The notes below the pieces were generated by a model, which did not search any database, had not been told where the DNA came from, and was given only the letters and a program-made list of their open reading frames with translations. A stretch of 32,500 nucleotides of DNA from Symbiodinium natans (Eukaryota; Sar; Dinophyceae; Suessiales; Symbiodiniaceae). Below, piece after piece: positions 17,822 through 27,392 of the stretch (the first letter of the stretch is position 1; every line of letters starts with the position of its first letter). Position numbers and translations under genes: made by a program. Location: NCBI GenBank assembly GCA_905221605.1, contig CAJNDS010002231.1:1-32500 (forward strand), written 5' to 3'.

Positions 17822-17881
17822 GGCAGCAGGAGCTCGACATCTATCCTTCACGGAAAGCTGGGCCGCGCTATGAAAGTAGGG

Positions 17882-17951
17882 CCTAAACTCTAAACCCTAT
17901 AATCCCTAAACCCTAAACCCTAAACCCTCAACCCTAAACCCTAAACCCTAA
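17882..17951 (-). repeat. telomere-like array, CCCTAAA orientation
   Basis: About eight units with CCCTATA and CCCTCAA variants, just upstream of gene copy 2. Copy 1 lacks an array here, so it was gained after the duplication or lost from copy 1. Confidence 0.9.
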
Positions 17952-18151
17952 CGCCAGGCCAGCAGTACGATTTTGGGGGACCCCTAAAGCAGACTCCCAA
18001 AGAGTAAGGTTCCCTGACAATAAGGACCCCACAGACGGTACTCCCTAACTAGGCTGCCCAGTAACCTAGGCTTAAAATCGGTGCCCTTTTTTGCTTCAAG
18101 GGGTTTATAAGGGAACCTGAGCCCCCCAAAAAAGGGAATAAGGGTACTACT

Positions 18152-18218
18152 GGGTTTAGGGTTTAGGGTTTAGGGTTTAGGGTTTAGGGTTTAGGGTTTA
18201 GGGTTTAGGGTTTAGGGT
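18152..18218 (+). repeat. telomere-like array, TTTAGGG orientation
   Basis: Nine to ten near-perfect units. It follows a small inverted-repeat segment (18056-18150, CCCAGTAACCTAGG) related to pieces at 366 and 19945. Confidence 0.9.
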
Positions 18219-18310
18219 ATCCTAGCTAATTTCGGAAACACCCAGCTCACAACATCGGCGCCGAGACTTAGGAATTGCTCTTGTGGACTGTGGGTCGGTT
18301 CATATCCCAG

Positions 18311-18354
18311 AGGGTTTAGGGTTTAGGGTTTAGGGTTTAGGGTTCAGGGTTTAG
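18311..18354 (+). repeat. telomere-like array, TTTAGGG orientation
   Basis: About six units with one TTCAGGG. Confidence 0.85.
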
Positions 18355-18407
18355 CATGGTTTTTGGGTACCTAATTCCATAATAGTAATACAAATGGACC
18401 CTCTGGG

Positions 18408-18532
18408 TATAGGGGCCATAACACTTGGCTCAGGGTTTTGTGACGACATCACAGTATATTCATATAGGGACCATAAGGGAATACTCGTACTATTAGTAAT
18501 TATTCCGACCCCCATATTCTATTCTTCTGGCA
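18408..18532. mobile_element. family E element (E2) upstream of gene copy 2
   Basis: Counterpart of 5661-5776, sharing TATAGGGGCC, GGGACCATAAGGGAATACT and TAGTAATTATTCC. Confidence 0.4.
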
Positions 18533-18569
18533 ACGTAGAATATGTGGGCGCAGGATGGGGGTGAGCTGG

Positions 18570-18830
18570 CAGGTCCACGGTTTTCAGTGTCCCCGTCAGG
18601 TACTGAAATTCTTTATTCTGGAGAACTGCGGAGAATTGTGAAAGCAGCCCAGCCAAGATTTAGGGTTTAGGATTTAGGGCAGCCTTTTTGGCTTGGGGCT
18701 CAGGTGCAATGGCAGGTTCCGTGTCGAAATATCTGAGTGTGAAAGTCCAATTGTGGAAAAGGGACCCGCGGCAAAACAGCCCAAACGCCCCTGATCCACG
18801 GCAACGGTCTGTGAATAACCCTCACCCCTA
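18570..18830 (-). promoter_or_regulatory. conserved upstream block of gene copy 2
   Basis: Matches 5790-6060 in ordered short blocks (GTGAGCTGGCAGGTC, CAGTGTC, ATCTGAGTGTGA, CGCCCCTGATCCA, ACGGCAAC). The order is kept despite many indels. The function is unknown. Confidence 0.4.
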
Positions 18831-18840
18831 AACCCTAAAC

Positions 18841-18930
18841 TACTACTGCTTGAGAAGCCATATTCTTCCTTATTAAGGGTAATCTAGGGATTATTGATTT
18901 TTCTTTTGTGTTCTTAAGCAAATAATAGTA
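18841..18930. mobile_element. family C TIR element (C3)
   Basis: TACTACTGCTTGAGAA on the left and TTCTTAAGCAAATAATAGTA on the right, with the CTTCCTTATTAAGGG core. It directly follows a short CCCTAAA array. Confidence 0.7.
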
Positions 18931-18977
18931 AACGTAAGCCATGCTCTCCGAGCCTCAACACCCAAGAACCTGAATTC

Positions 18978-19095
18978 CTTGGTAGCCCAGGAACCATATT
19001 GTAATAAGGGTACCCTTTTCTGGGGTTGGTAACTTTGTAAGGCAACCGAATTATGTGAAAAAAAGGGGAAAAGAAGGGTACCACTGAGCTACCAG
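18978..19095. mobile_element. family D TIR element (D1)
   Basis: CTTGGTAGCCCAGGAACC on the left and GGTACCACTGAGCTACCAGG on the right are inverted repeats. ATTGTAATAAGGGTACCC follows the left end. Relatives are at 29391 and 30363. Confidence 0.7.
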
Positions 19096-19353
19096 GATTC
19101 TCCAAAAACCTAGAGCTCAACACCTTGCAACTGCCAGCAGCTTCAGCCGTAGAGCGGTTTAGGGTTTAGGGCTTGGGGTTTAGGCGGCCGTTGAGTTTCA
19201 AGATGCCCAAAAAACTCACAGAAAAAGCTTGGCGTTGAAGGCTGCGTTCTGAAGATAAAAACCTCTCTGGAACCCCTAGCCCTGATCCTTCAACCCCCTA
19301 CCACCCCAAATCGTGAATTTGGCGAGAGGGGGTCGCTACCTCCAACAGCTCTT

Positions 19354-19414
19354 GTCTCACTCTCTCACTCTCTCACTCTCTCAATCTCTCAATCTCTCAC
19401 TCTCTCACTCTCTG
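19354..19414. repeat. (CTCTCA)n-type microsatellite
   Basis: Tandem CTCTCACT and CTCTCAAT units over about 60 bp. Confidence 0.9.
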
Positions 19415-19710
19415 CTTTTCGCTCGCTCCCGCGCACTCCTCCTAGAACCAACCCTGAACCCTAAGAATAAATACCGAGCGCTCACGCGGTCATCTTCGTC
19501 CCACGAATCGCAATCAATAAGCCGGGAGTGCTCGGCATTGGGCACCTGCACTGGTACCCGAGTCTCGCAGGTTTTTGTTCAGCACGAATGGATCCAAGCC
19601 AACAAGTCAAGATCCTGAACCCCTTGTGCAGCAGCACAAGGGGCAATCACCCAACGCAACGCATAACCGTCAACCCTCAACTTTACAACATCTAGAGCCC
19701 TGATCCCTAA

Positions 19711-19798
19711 GCCTAAACCCTAAACCCTATAAACCCTAAACCCTCAACCCTCAACCCTCAACCCTAAACCCTAAACCCTAAACCCTAAACCCTAAACA
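19711..19798 (-). repeat. telomere-like array, CCCTAAA orientation
   Basis: About twelve units including a run of three CCCTCAA variants. Confidence 0.9.
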
Positions 19799-20080
19799 AC
19801 CCTGGACCCTGACACGTTCCTTGAGTCGCTGGTTGTGAATCTCGAGATGCGTTTGGGCTTCATTTTTAGTGGGGCTGCCGCGGAGCTTTGCGGTTTAGTC
19901 TTTACTGTAGGGGTTAGGATTCATGGTTTTAGGGCATATTTTCCTTAGCTGTCCAGTATCCTAGTAGTACGGTTCGGGATTTAAGGTTAACCTTTGGGAT
20001 TGTTCTTTTTGTCATGGGTTTAGGGTTTGGGTTCTGGATTGGGGGAAGCCATTCTAGCAGGGCTCCGACAGCATCCTGCC

Positions 20081-20135
20081 CAAACCCTAACCCTTAGCCC
20101 TAAGCCCTAAGCCCTAAGCCCTAAACCCTAAACCC
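20081..20135 (-). repeat. telomere-like array with CCCTAAG block
   Basis: Consecutive CCCTAAG units followed by CCCTAAA. A 101-bp unique spacer separates it from the TTTAGGG array at 20237. Confidence 0.9.
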
Positions 20136-20236
20136 GGTTTGGAGAGTTTTATGGTTGCTTGGCCTCGAACTTCTGGAAGCCGTGCATGCCGGAGGTCTCA
20201 CAGCTCACTCTGGGCACGCGCGTTGTGAGCCTCTTC

Positions 20237-20309
20237 GGGTTTAGGGTTTAGGGTTTAGGGTTTAGGGTTTAGGGTTTAGGGTTTAGGGTTTAGGGTTTAG
20301 GGTTTAGGG
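20237..20309 (+). repeat. telomere-like array, TTTAGGG orientation
   Basis: Ten perfect units. It is the right-hand partner of 20081-20135. Confidence 0.95.
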
Positions 20310-20419
20310 CCCTTGAAAGGGGACCCCGCATATACCGCCCTATATACCCTATACGACCCAAGGGCCTATACATCAGAACTTTTAAAGGGAGGCAAGGGAC
20401 CACACTGACGGCCCGTATG

Positions 20420-20480
20420 ACCCTAAACCCCAAACCCCAAACCCCAAACCGTAAACCCCAAACCCTAAACCCTAAACCCC
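20420..20480 (-). repeat. telomere-like array, CCCTAAA/CCCCAAA
   Basis: A CCCCAAA block, then CCCTAAA units. It is followed, across about 120 bp, by a TTTAGGG array at 20602-20645. Confidence 0.9.
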
Positions 20481-20947
20481 CGAAACCCTAATTAAGGGAA
20501 GTTCGGGACCATGTTCCGGGCCCACATAACTACCCTTAGAGAGCTTGACATGCTTCGGCCCTAAGGTTTCGGGAGCCGCGAAGCAGTTCAGCACAGAATG
20601 TTAGGGTTTAGGGTTTAGTGTTTAGGGTTTAGGGCTTAGGGTTTCTTCGCCCACGTCTAGTTCTGATTCGTATTCCCCCCCCCCCCCCCAAACTTGTTCC
20701 TAACGGAATTGACTCAATCAAGCTTGGGAAGCAAGTTGTGTGGGGAGTCGATATTATACTAAGGGTACCCTTGTTAAGCTTGGTTACCTTATAAGGGAAC
20801 CCTTGAAATGAAGAAAAAGCAAGGCAAAAAGGGTACCACTAGGAAAACATGCTTTGGGGGGGGGGGGGCTGCGGTCGAGCCCAGGTCGATTTGCTAAACC
20901 CTAAACCCTTTTGCAACTAGCTTGCAAAGTCACGCCAGGAACCCACA

Positions 20948-21093
20948 AACCCTAAACCCTAAACCCTAAACCCTAAACCCTAAACCCTAAACCCTAAGCC
21001 CTATGCAAGCCAAGACTTCAATTTTGTTAGGGTCCAGGGTTTAGGGTGTAGGGTTTAGGGTTTAGGGTTTAGGGGGTGTAGGGTTTAGGGTTA
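20948..21093. repeat. inverted pair of telomere-like arrays with 32-bp spacer
   Basis: Eight CCCTAAA units (20948-21002), a short unique spacer, then degenerate TTTAGGG units (21034-21093). This is one of the tightest bracketed pairs and could fold into a hairpin. Confidence 0.9.
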
Positions 21094-21339
21094 CGAAAAC
21101 CACTTAGAGTTAGTGAGTTTCGGCAACATCTAGCTCTACTGCGATGAGCATCACTACTCGGAACTGGAGCCGCACATTGCCGATGAAGGGCATACTGCCC
21201 ATGAGACTCATTTCGGGCTTTAGGCCTAGGGTGTACCTGAAGGACCTGCCAAATCGGCTTTTATGTAGGTTCTGTTTGCAGGGCCGCACATTGGCTGAGG
21301 CACGGAAGTTTCCACAACCCCCTAAACAATGAACCCTAA

Positions 21340-21656
21340 GCCCTAAACCCTAAACCCTACAAACTTCAGGCTTCAGGCTTCAGGGTTGAGAAGGGTTTAG
21401 GGTTTAACCTTTCGGGGCACCCCCTTCCCCGACCCCTAGCCAGCCACCCCACAGTTTCTAGGACTGGTAACACTCCTCAACCGAAGTCCTCAACACCGCA
21501 CTCTGATGACCTCATCCCAACAGCTTCAAACTGTACCTGTTTTAGGGCTTGGGAAGCCCTGAAGCCTAAGCCAAGCCCCAGACCCCACACACTGAACCCA
21601 AACCCGAGATCTGAGACACCGCGAGCTGCATTTACAGTACAAGCACCACCACCACC

Positions 21657-21745
<89 letters not shown>

Positions 21746-21810
21746 AGCGGAAGCAGAAGCAGACGCAGACGCAGAAGCGACGGAGACTCAGGGGCCCACA
21801 CAAAACTTAA
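21340..21810 (+). other. stop-free frame with 28-residue polyglutamine, no ATG
   Basis: One plus-strand frame is open for 156 codons and ends at TAA (21808-21810). It reads PPPP, then 28 Gln, then a basic tail (KKRKQKQTQTQKRRR). No ATG occurs in the frame. It could be an internal exon or a chance opening around a CAG microsatellite. Long antisense frames of poly-Leu or poly-Cys over the same repeat look spurious. Confidence 0.25.
21658..21741. repeat. (CAG)28 microsatellite
   Basis: Twenty-eight perfect CAG units, preceded by CAC/CCA repeats and followed by CAG-related hexamers. Confidence 0.95.
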
Positions 21811-22051
21811 AACAAGAAAACAGGGCAGCCCATGGTGTAGGGTCTAGGGCTTAGGGCTTAGTAGGATGCAGGGTTTGGGTTTCAGGGTTTGGGGCAAGAA
21901 CCTTCCAACAAGCCCTCCGGCCTCCTTCGCCAGGGCCTCCTAGGTTGGAAGGCGCCCCCTCCCAAGACCCCAAACCCAAATCGACTTAACTCCGACCCCG
22001 AACCCGTCCCGGCAACAAAGAAATCCTGACCCCCGCCCCCCCTCCCCCCTC

Positions 22052-22219
22052 CCAAACCCTAAACCTAGCAGGCTAAACCCTAAACCCTAAACGCTAAACC
22101 CTAAACCCTAAACCATCGTAGGGGTTGCATCGGCCACTCTGCGCCTCAAGTGTAGATTGCCTAAGCATCCCTTTTCTGCTCTTTGCTTCAGGGTTTAGGA
22201 CGTTTAGGGTTTAGGGTTA
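22052..22219. repeat. inverted pair of telomere-like arrays
   Basis: CCCTAAA units (22052-22114), a 77-bp unique spacer, then a TTTAGGG array (22191-22219) that runs directly into family C element C4. Confidence 0.85.
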
Positions 22220-22297
22220 AGAAACACCACAAAAAACGGAAATATGCTTCCTTATAGGGGCACTCTTTATTCTTTGGTGTTCTTCAGCAAATAGAAG
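22217..22297. mobile_element. family C element with left end replaced by telomere repeats (C4)
   Basis: The right end GTGTTCTTCAGCAAATAGAAG and the core CTTCCTTATAGGGG are present. The left arm begins only at TTAAGAAACACC, directly joined to TTTAGGGTTTAGGG. The outer left TIR is missing. Confidence 0.6.
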
Positions 22298-22481
22298 TTT
22301 TTAGGGTCTACATAATCCTAGAGTTGAGGATTTACTTCAAGTTTGCGCGCGCGCCACGCGCGCGCGAGCGGGGGGGGGGGGGGAAGGGCCCAACTCAGGC
22401 TTAGGCCAGGGCTCATGCAGGGCTTCTGGTTTAGGCTTTCGATTCAGGGCTTCAGACTGTTGGGTTGAGTTTTTTCGTTTT

Positions 22482-22500
22482 GTCGGCCTTCCGGGCCGAC
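22482..22500. other. short GC-rich hairpin
   Basis: GTCGGCC and GGCCGAC are separated by five bases, with T-rich and A-rich flanks. In a eukaryotic context its role is unknown. Confidence 0.6.
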
Positions 22501-23337
22501 GAAAAACTAACGGGTTTGACTTCAGGGCTTTCACTAGGTGCGTGTGGTTGACAGAAGATACATCACCTTTACATGACGCTGTATGTAGATGCATGTACTT
22601 TACGCGTGATGTTGTGGATGCTGTGTCTTGCTTCCGCCCCGAACGCCTGAACAGAGTTCAATTGATGCGACGAGCATGTCAAGCGACCCTTTGATTTAGG
22701 AATCGGGCCAGGGATGGGGTGCTTCTTCAACTTCTTTGTCTTGCACATCAACGTAACCCCAAGCATTCCGGCCTACCCCAAAATGCCCTAAGCCCTGAAC
22801 CTCAGGCTTGGGGTTTAGGCAGCAGTCCTGACGCCGCCGCTCGAGCAAGCGCTGCTGGCGCGCAGCGGACTGCAGCAGTTGAGGGGTTTAGGGTTCTCAG
22901 GGTTGAGATCGGGCGTCCTTATCGCAATGATTATATATATAGAGACATATATATATATATGTATATTTTTTGATATTGGCAAGCGATTACGACATCCTGG
23001 AGTCGACATCAACCCTCTAGCATCCCGCCCCCCTCCGCGACGCAAACAGACATGAGCCAGCGCTGCATAGCATTGCACCACCTTCGTAGATGGAAGATAA
23101 ATTCCTAGGTAGGATAAGGGGGTCCCTTGAAAGGGTCTGAACCCTCTTCTGGCTCTCTTAAACAGGGATTTCATGGACTATACCTTATTAGGGGTCCTTA
23201 TTGTAAGGGAATCCTACTTTCGGGGTCCCATATTGTCCTAAACACCCATATCAATGGACCAAACAGCTGCAAGACATATGCAAGTCAAGCCTGGATACAG
23301 TGAATATCTACAAGTCCCACCTCCTGTCACACATGTC

Positions 23338-23446
23338 TTGGGATGTTCCCCTTGTACTAACAGTCCTTAAAGGGGATTAGAGTACCCCCCGCCCCCCCTA
23401 TTATAATCCCTAGTACGGACTGTTAGTATAAGGGGGAACATCCCAA
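23338..23446. mobile_element. family A MITE-like element with 8-bp target duplication (A5)
   Basis: TTGGGATGTTCCCCTTGTAC on the left and TATAAGGGGGAACATCCCAA on the right. Both sides are flanked by CACATGTC (23330-23337 and 23447-23454). An 8-bp duplication is typical of hAT-superfamily elements, so this family may be moved by an hAT transposase. Confidence 0.85.
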
Positions 23447-23599
23447 CACATGTCACATGTGCATCAAGCAAGCGCGTCTTGGCGCCAGGGCTGCCCGTAC
23501 TATGCAGGCAGACCACGAGGTCCCAGGTGGCGTTTCGTAAGGAAGCATTGAGTATGAATGGCTAGGTAACCTATGGGTATCTGAGGGGGCTAAAGCAGA

Positions 23600-23742
23600 A
23601 ACCCTAAACCCTAAACCCTAAACCCTAAACCCTAAACCCTAAACCCTAGACCCTAACCCTAAACCCTAAACCCTAAACCCTAAACCCTAAACCCTAAACC
23701 CTAAACCCTAAACCCTAAACCCTAAACCCTAAACCCTAAACC
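23600..23742 (-). repeat. long telomere-like array, CCCTAAA orientation
   Basis: About 20 units, almost perfect apart from one CCCTAGA and one six-base CCCTAA unit. It is one of the two longest arrays in the window. Confidence 0.95.
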
Positions 23743-24111
23743 ACCATGCCTCGCGCCGATCGGAGTGAGGGTCCCCAAAAGGCTCGAAGTCGAATCTCTC
23801 CTTTTGGAGGAGGATGGCAGTTTCGGAAATGTCGGATCACCTTCTTGGGATCCTTATTCTAAGGGGATCATACTATTTTAAGGTCTACATTTTGGGCCCC
23901 TTGTTTTTGTAAACCCTTTTCGTACACCCCCAGATCAGGAGATCCCGTATCTCCAGCACGTGCGCTTTAGAGGGTTTAGGGTTTAGGGTTAAAGGAACCT
24001 TAAACCGGTTTAACTTTTAGCTAAGCGAGGGTTTAAACATGTAGACGCCAAGTTCCGGGCTTGCCTGCTTGGTTTCCAAGAGATCCCGGATTTCATAGGG
24101 TTCTTAAGGGA

Positions 24112-24207
24112 GGGTTTAGGGTTTAGGGTTTAGGGTTTAGGGTTTAGGGTTTAGGGTTTAGGGTTTAGGGTTTAGGGTTTAGGGTTTAGGGTTTAGGGTT
24201 TAGGGTT
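24112..24207 (+). repeat. telomere-like array, TTTAGGG orientation
   Basis: Thirteen perfect units, with a degenerate edge to about 24220. Confidence 0.95.
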
Positions 24208-24238
24208 AAAGGTTTAGGGTTCAAGGGGGGTACATAAC

Positions 24239-24290
24239 GCCTAAGGCTCCCCAAGCTTGTCTAAGGTTCCCTAGGTACCTACCACCCATG
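24239..24290. repeat. family F dispersed repeat, inverted copy
   Basis: AAGGCTCCCCAAGCTT and AAGGTTCCCTAGGTACCTAC are the inverse of boxes at 8389-8432. Confidence 0.65.
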
Positions 24291-24329
24291 AACCCCCTCT
24301 CCCTGAAGAACCCTATAAGGATTTCACAA

Positions 24330-24535
24330 CCCTAAACCCTAAACCCTAAACCCTAAACCCTGAGCCCTCACCATATCATGGGGCCCATCTCCCACCTTCC
24401 TCAAAGCTGGCGGCTAGCCGGGTGTAAGCTTTGAGGAGCCCCCCTTCCATTGTAGGGTCCTTAAGGAAGGGTTTAGGGTTTAGGGTTTAGGGTTTAGGGT
24501 TTAGGGTTTAGGGTTCAGGGTTCAGGGTTTAGGGT
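24330..24535. repeat. inverted pair of telomere-like arrays with hairpin spacer
   Basis: CCCTAAA (24330-24362), a 107-bp spacer, then TTTAGGG (24470-24535). The spacer itself holds a palindrome: CCTCAAAGCT (24399-24408) and AGCTTTGAGG (24427-24436). Confidence 0.9.
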
Positions 24536-24638
24536 CAAGGGCTCATGGTTCTAGGGAAAAGGCACCGTAGGGCAACCGAGCTGCTGGGAAGTACTTCTTC
24601 TCCACCTCCCCGTTTGAGAGGAGTTGAGGGAATCCTTA

Positions 24639-24690
24639 ACCCTAAACCCTAAACCCTAAACCCTAAACCCTAAACCCTAAACCCTAAACC
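24639..24690 (-). repeat. telomere-like array, CCCTAAA orientation
   Basis: Seven perfect units, with a TTTAGGG array at 25015-25058 on the far side of element C5. Confidence 0.95.
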
Positions 24691-24796
24691 AATACACGCA
24701 CGTAGGCAGCCGGACGTGGCAACTAAAACGCCCTAAGCTCTGTAGGAACATGGCTTGGCATGTAGGGTCCCCGTGGTCAGGAAAAGGACCCCTATG

Positions 24797-24905
24797 TACT
24801 GCTTGGCGAAGAAGCCTCAACAAAGCAAAAGGCTATATAATCCTTAGATTACCCTTTTGAAGAAGAATGTTTCTTACTTTTTGGGGGTTCTTAAGCAAAC
24901 AGTAG
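24797..24905. mobile_element. family C TIR element (C5)
   Basis: Degraded left end TACTGCTTGGCGAAGAAGCC; well-preserved right end GGGGGTTCTTAAGCAAACAG. Confidence 0.55.
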
Positions 24906-25670
24906 GGTTTCCTCATGTAAATTCTAGGCGTCAGGGCACCTGTTGCCCGAAAACGAGGCTGGGACGCCACGAGTGACTCCTGCTTACCGAGCTGTTTGTG
25001 GGCGCAAAGAAGGAGTTTAGGGTTTAGGGTTTAGGGTTTAGGGCTTAGGGTTTAGGGGTTGCGCGAAACTGGAGCTTCGGTGCGTTCAGGGGGCTGAAAC
25101 CCTGACTTGGATGCAGGAGAAGCACTATCCTCGAGAGGGGCAGGCTAACTTAGGTGACTTCATGTAAAGTACGGAAGCTTTGCACACATGTTCCAAGTGA
25201 AAATCACTGAAACATGGAACTTGTCTGGAGCCTCGTCTGGTTCTTACCTTCTCAATTGTTGAGCAGCGTTGCAGAAACAAAGTTGCGAAAAAAAGAACAA
25301 CTTCGCGTCGCGCGTTTCGCTGTTGAAATGGCGAGTTGTACAATCGTGTTTTAAGTTGGCGGCTTCTTCACCCTAAACCCTCAATCCTCAACACCAGACC
25401 CTAAACCCTAAACCCCCTAGAAAACGTGCGGACCCTAATGCTCTGGCCGTCGCTCTCATACCCCACCCCCCACCCGCCATCTACCGCAAGCGTTTCGTCA
25501 GGAGTCGCCTTGCTATACCCTGAAACCTATCTCCCCCTACCATGATAACCCCACACCCTAAACCCTAAACCACCCAAACCCTCCAATGCCTGAAGATTCC
25601 TGAAGTGCACACCCTGAAGTCCAAAACACCCTCTCTTTCAATGAGCCCTTACCCAAATTCTAAACCCTGC

Positions 25671-25778
25671 CCTGAGCCCTAAGCCCTAAGCCCTAAGCCC
25701 TAAGCCCTAAGCCCTAAACCCTAAACCCTAAACTCTAAACCCTAAACCCTAAATCCTAAACCCTAAACCCTAAACCCT
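25671..25778 (-). repeat. telomere-like array with six-unit CCCTAAG block
   Basis: CCCTGAG, then CCCTAAG repeated about six times, then CCCTAAA units with single variants. Confidence 0.9.
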
Positions 25779-25859
25779 CTTGGCGCCTCCTGCTTCTGGG
25801 TCGCACCCTCCGCCCCGTCGCTTTGGACGGTTCTTGGGAAGTCAGCGCCTGACTGCAGT

Positions 25860-25960
25860 TCAGGGTTCAAGGTTCAGGGTGTAGGGTTTAGGGTTCAGGG
25901 TGTAGGGTTTAGGGTTTAAGGTTTAGCGTGTAGGGTGTAGGGTTCAGGGTGTGGAGTTTA
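25860..25960 (+). repeat. degenerate TTTAGGG/TGTAGGG array
   Basis: Alternating TTCAGGG, TGTAGGG and TTTAGGG units. It lies about 80 bp after the CCCTAAA array at 25671. Confidence 0.8.
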
Positions 25961-26212
25961 GCTGTTCGTTGAGGGTGCTGGCTCAAGGGGTTCTCCCGAA
26001 ATACAATGGTTCAAGGGTTCAATCCTCAACTCGAACAAGCAAGCGCGAGGCGGCTTTGGACCTGGAACGTTGTTCCAAACATCCCAGAAAAGAAGGAATG
26101 CGCTACAGATGTCTGCAGGCTACATAGCTTTCACAGTGGCGTTTTCTTCACAATTCGCGCGGAACAGCCGAGGAATTGTGGGCATAGGGTTTAGGGAGTT
26201 TGGAGTTTAGGG

Positions 26213-26281
26213 AGTTTAGGGTTTAGGGTTTAGGGTTTAGGGTTTAGGGTTCAGGGTTCAGGGTTCAGGGTTCAGGGTTTC
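26213..26281 (+). repeat. telomere-like array, TTTAGGG then TTCAGGG
   Basis: About five TTTAGGG units followed by five TTCAGGG units: two homogeneous blocks side by side. Confidence 0.9.
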
Positions 26282-26405
26282 TGGCAACTTTCTACGAATT
26301 CAGGGTGGCTCGTGGAGGCGTGGTCCTGCCTTCATCGAACGCTCGCCTCTTCTCAGGATCCAGCAAGACCTTGGGTTGGCCCCTATACCCTCTCTAAAAA
26401 AAAAG

Positions 26406-26543
26406 AATATATATATATATATATATATATCCCCTATACCCTCTTGAAAAATGAAAAACAAAAATAAATAAGTAAATAAATAAATATAAATATAAATATA
26501 AATATAAATATAAATATAAATATAAATATAAATATATATATAT
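26406..26543. repeat. AT-rich microsatellites: (AT)n and (ATAAAT)n
   Basis: (AT)12 at 26406-26430 and about nine units of ATAAAT at 26480-26534, ending in a second AT run. A TTTAGGG array (26547-26586) follows directly. Confidence 0.9.
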
Positions 26544-26772
26544 GTCTGGGTTTAGGGTTTAGGGTTTAGGGTTCAGGGTTTAGGGCATATATACATACAA
26601 GTAGTATATCATAAGGTCCCTCCTAAAACCTTTTTTTTTTCTTTTAATGTATAGGGCCCCTTATTATGAAACAAAACAAAAGGAAAATCAGCAACATGTC
26701 CCAAAAACCAGCCGAGGACCTTGTAGGCGTCAGCCACGCGCTGGAACGCCACAGTGGAGCCTGGCTGCGCTG

Positions 26773-26812
26773 GTTTAGGGTTTAGGGTTTAGGGTTTAGG
26801 GTTTAGGGTTTA
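26773..26812 (+). repeat. telomere-like array, TTTAGGG orientation
   Basis: Five to six perfect units. Confidence 0.9.
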
Positions 26813-27100
26813 GCGGCCACAAAACCGAACATAGCCAGAGAGCCCCAATACTCCTAGACGAAGAAAGGAACGTACCTTTACACTCTAAACCCTAAATCCC
26901 TAAACCCGAAAATCCTAAACCCCAACCCCCAAACCCTAAACATCCTTAAACTGTGCAAAGATCCTTGTTTTGATTCAATGTATACTAGGAATACAAAGGG
27001 TACCCTTTTTGGTTTAAGGGGCCCCCACCCTAAAAAAAGGGAAATGAGGGCCCACTCCGGGTCCTTCTACGAAGGTCAATAAAAGGTTTCGACGAAGGCC

Positions 27101-27120
27101 GGGGGGGGGGGGGGGGGGGG
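27101..27120. repeat. poly-G tract, 20 nt
   Basis: Twenty consecutive G residues. Such a tract could form a G-quadruplex or be a sequencing weak spot. Confidence 0.8.
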
Positions 27121-27162
27121 CTCGACAGCCTTTGCCGGAGTCGGTGTGCCATCCCTTCCGAA

Positions 27163-27301
27163 ACCCTGCACCCTGCACCCTGCACCCTACACCCTACACC
27201 CTACACCCTACACCCTACACCCTACACCCTACACCCTACACCCTACACCCTAAACCCTAAACCCTAAACCCTAAACCCTAAACCCTAAACCCTAAACCCT
27301 T
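27163..27301 (-). repeat. three-block variant telomere array
   Basis: Three CCCTGCA units, then about ten CCCTACA units, then about eight CCCTAAA units, with sharp borders between blocks. Confidence 0.95.
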
Positions 27302-27392
27302 TATCGGCTTTGGCCCTGAGATGAGCTCTGAGCATCGGCCTCCTCGCTTGTCCGGGTGGAACTGAAGGCTTCTTCTCTTGTAGGCCTAGGTT

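Larger units (their letters stand above)
9098..18830 (-). repeat. segmental duplication, copy 2
   Basis: Same orientation as copy 1 (1871-6060), but about 5.5 kb longer. Extra material includes the LINE (10503-14432), about 2.2 kb of unmatched intron (14720-16992), the 102-nt insertion in exon 1, the family C element at 9432, and telomere arrays at 17882 and 18152. Neither copy looks derived from mRNA, because introns and flanks are shared. Confidence 0.8.
19096..23337. other. gene-free repeat mosaic
   Basis: Alternating CCCTAAA and TTTAGGG arrays, microsatellites, one family C element and short unique segments. The only long stop-free stretch is 21340-21807, around the CAG repeat. No protein here is recognisable. 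Confidence 0.6.

Noticed and set aside
21477-21803. Minus-strand open frames with long poly-Leu or poly-Cys runs
   Set aside because: They are translations of the CAG microsatellite in other frames.
22482-22500. Rho-independent terminator
   Set aside because: The hairpin and T-rich flank fit a bacterial terminator in form, but the window is eukaryotic and no gene ends nearby.
22337-22594. Minus-strand 85-codon frame with GRPTKRK, resembling an AT-hook
   Set aside because: The motif lacks the usual GRP core context, the frame runs into a CG/G-rich simple repeat, and no other support was found.
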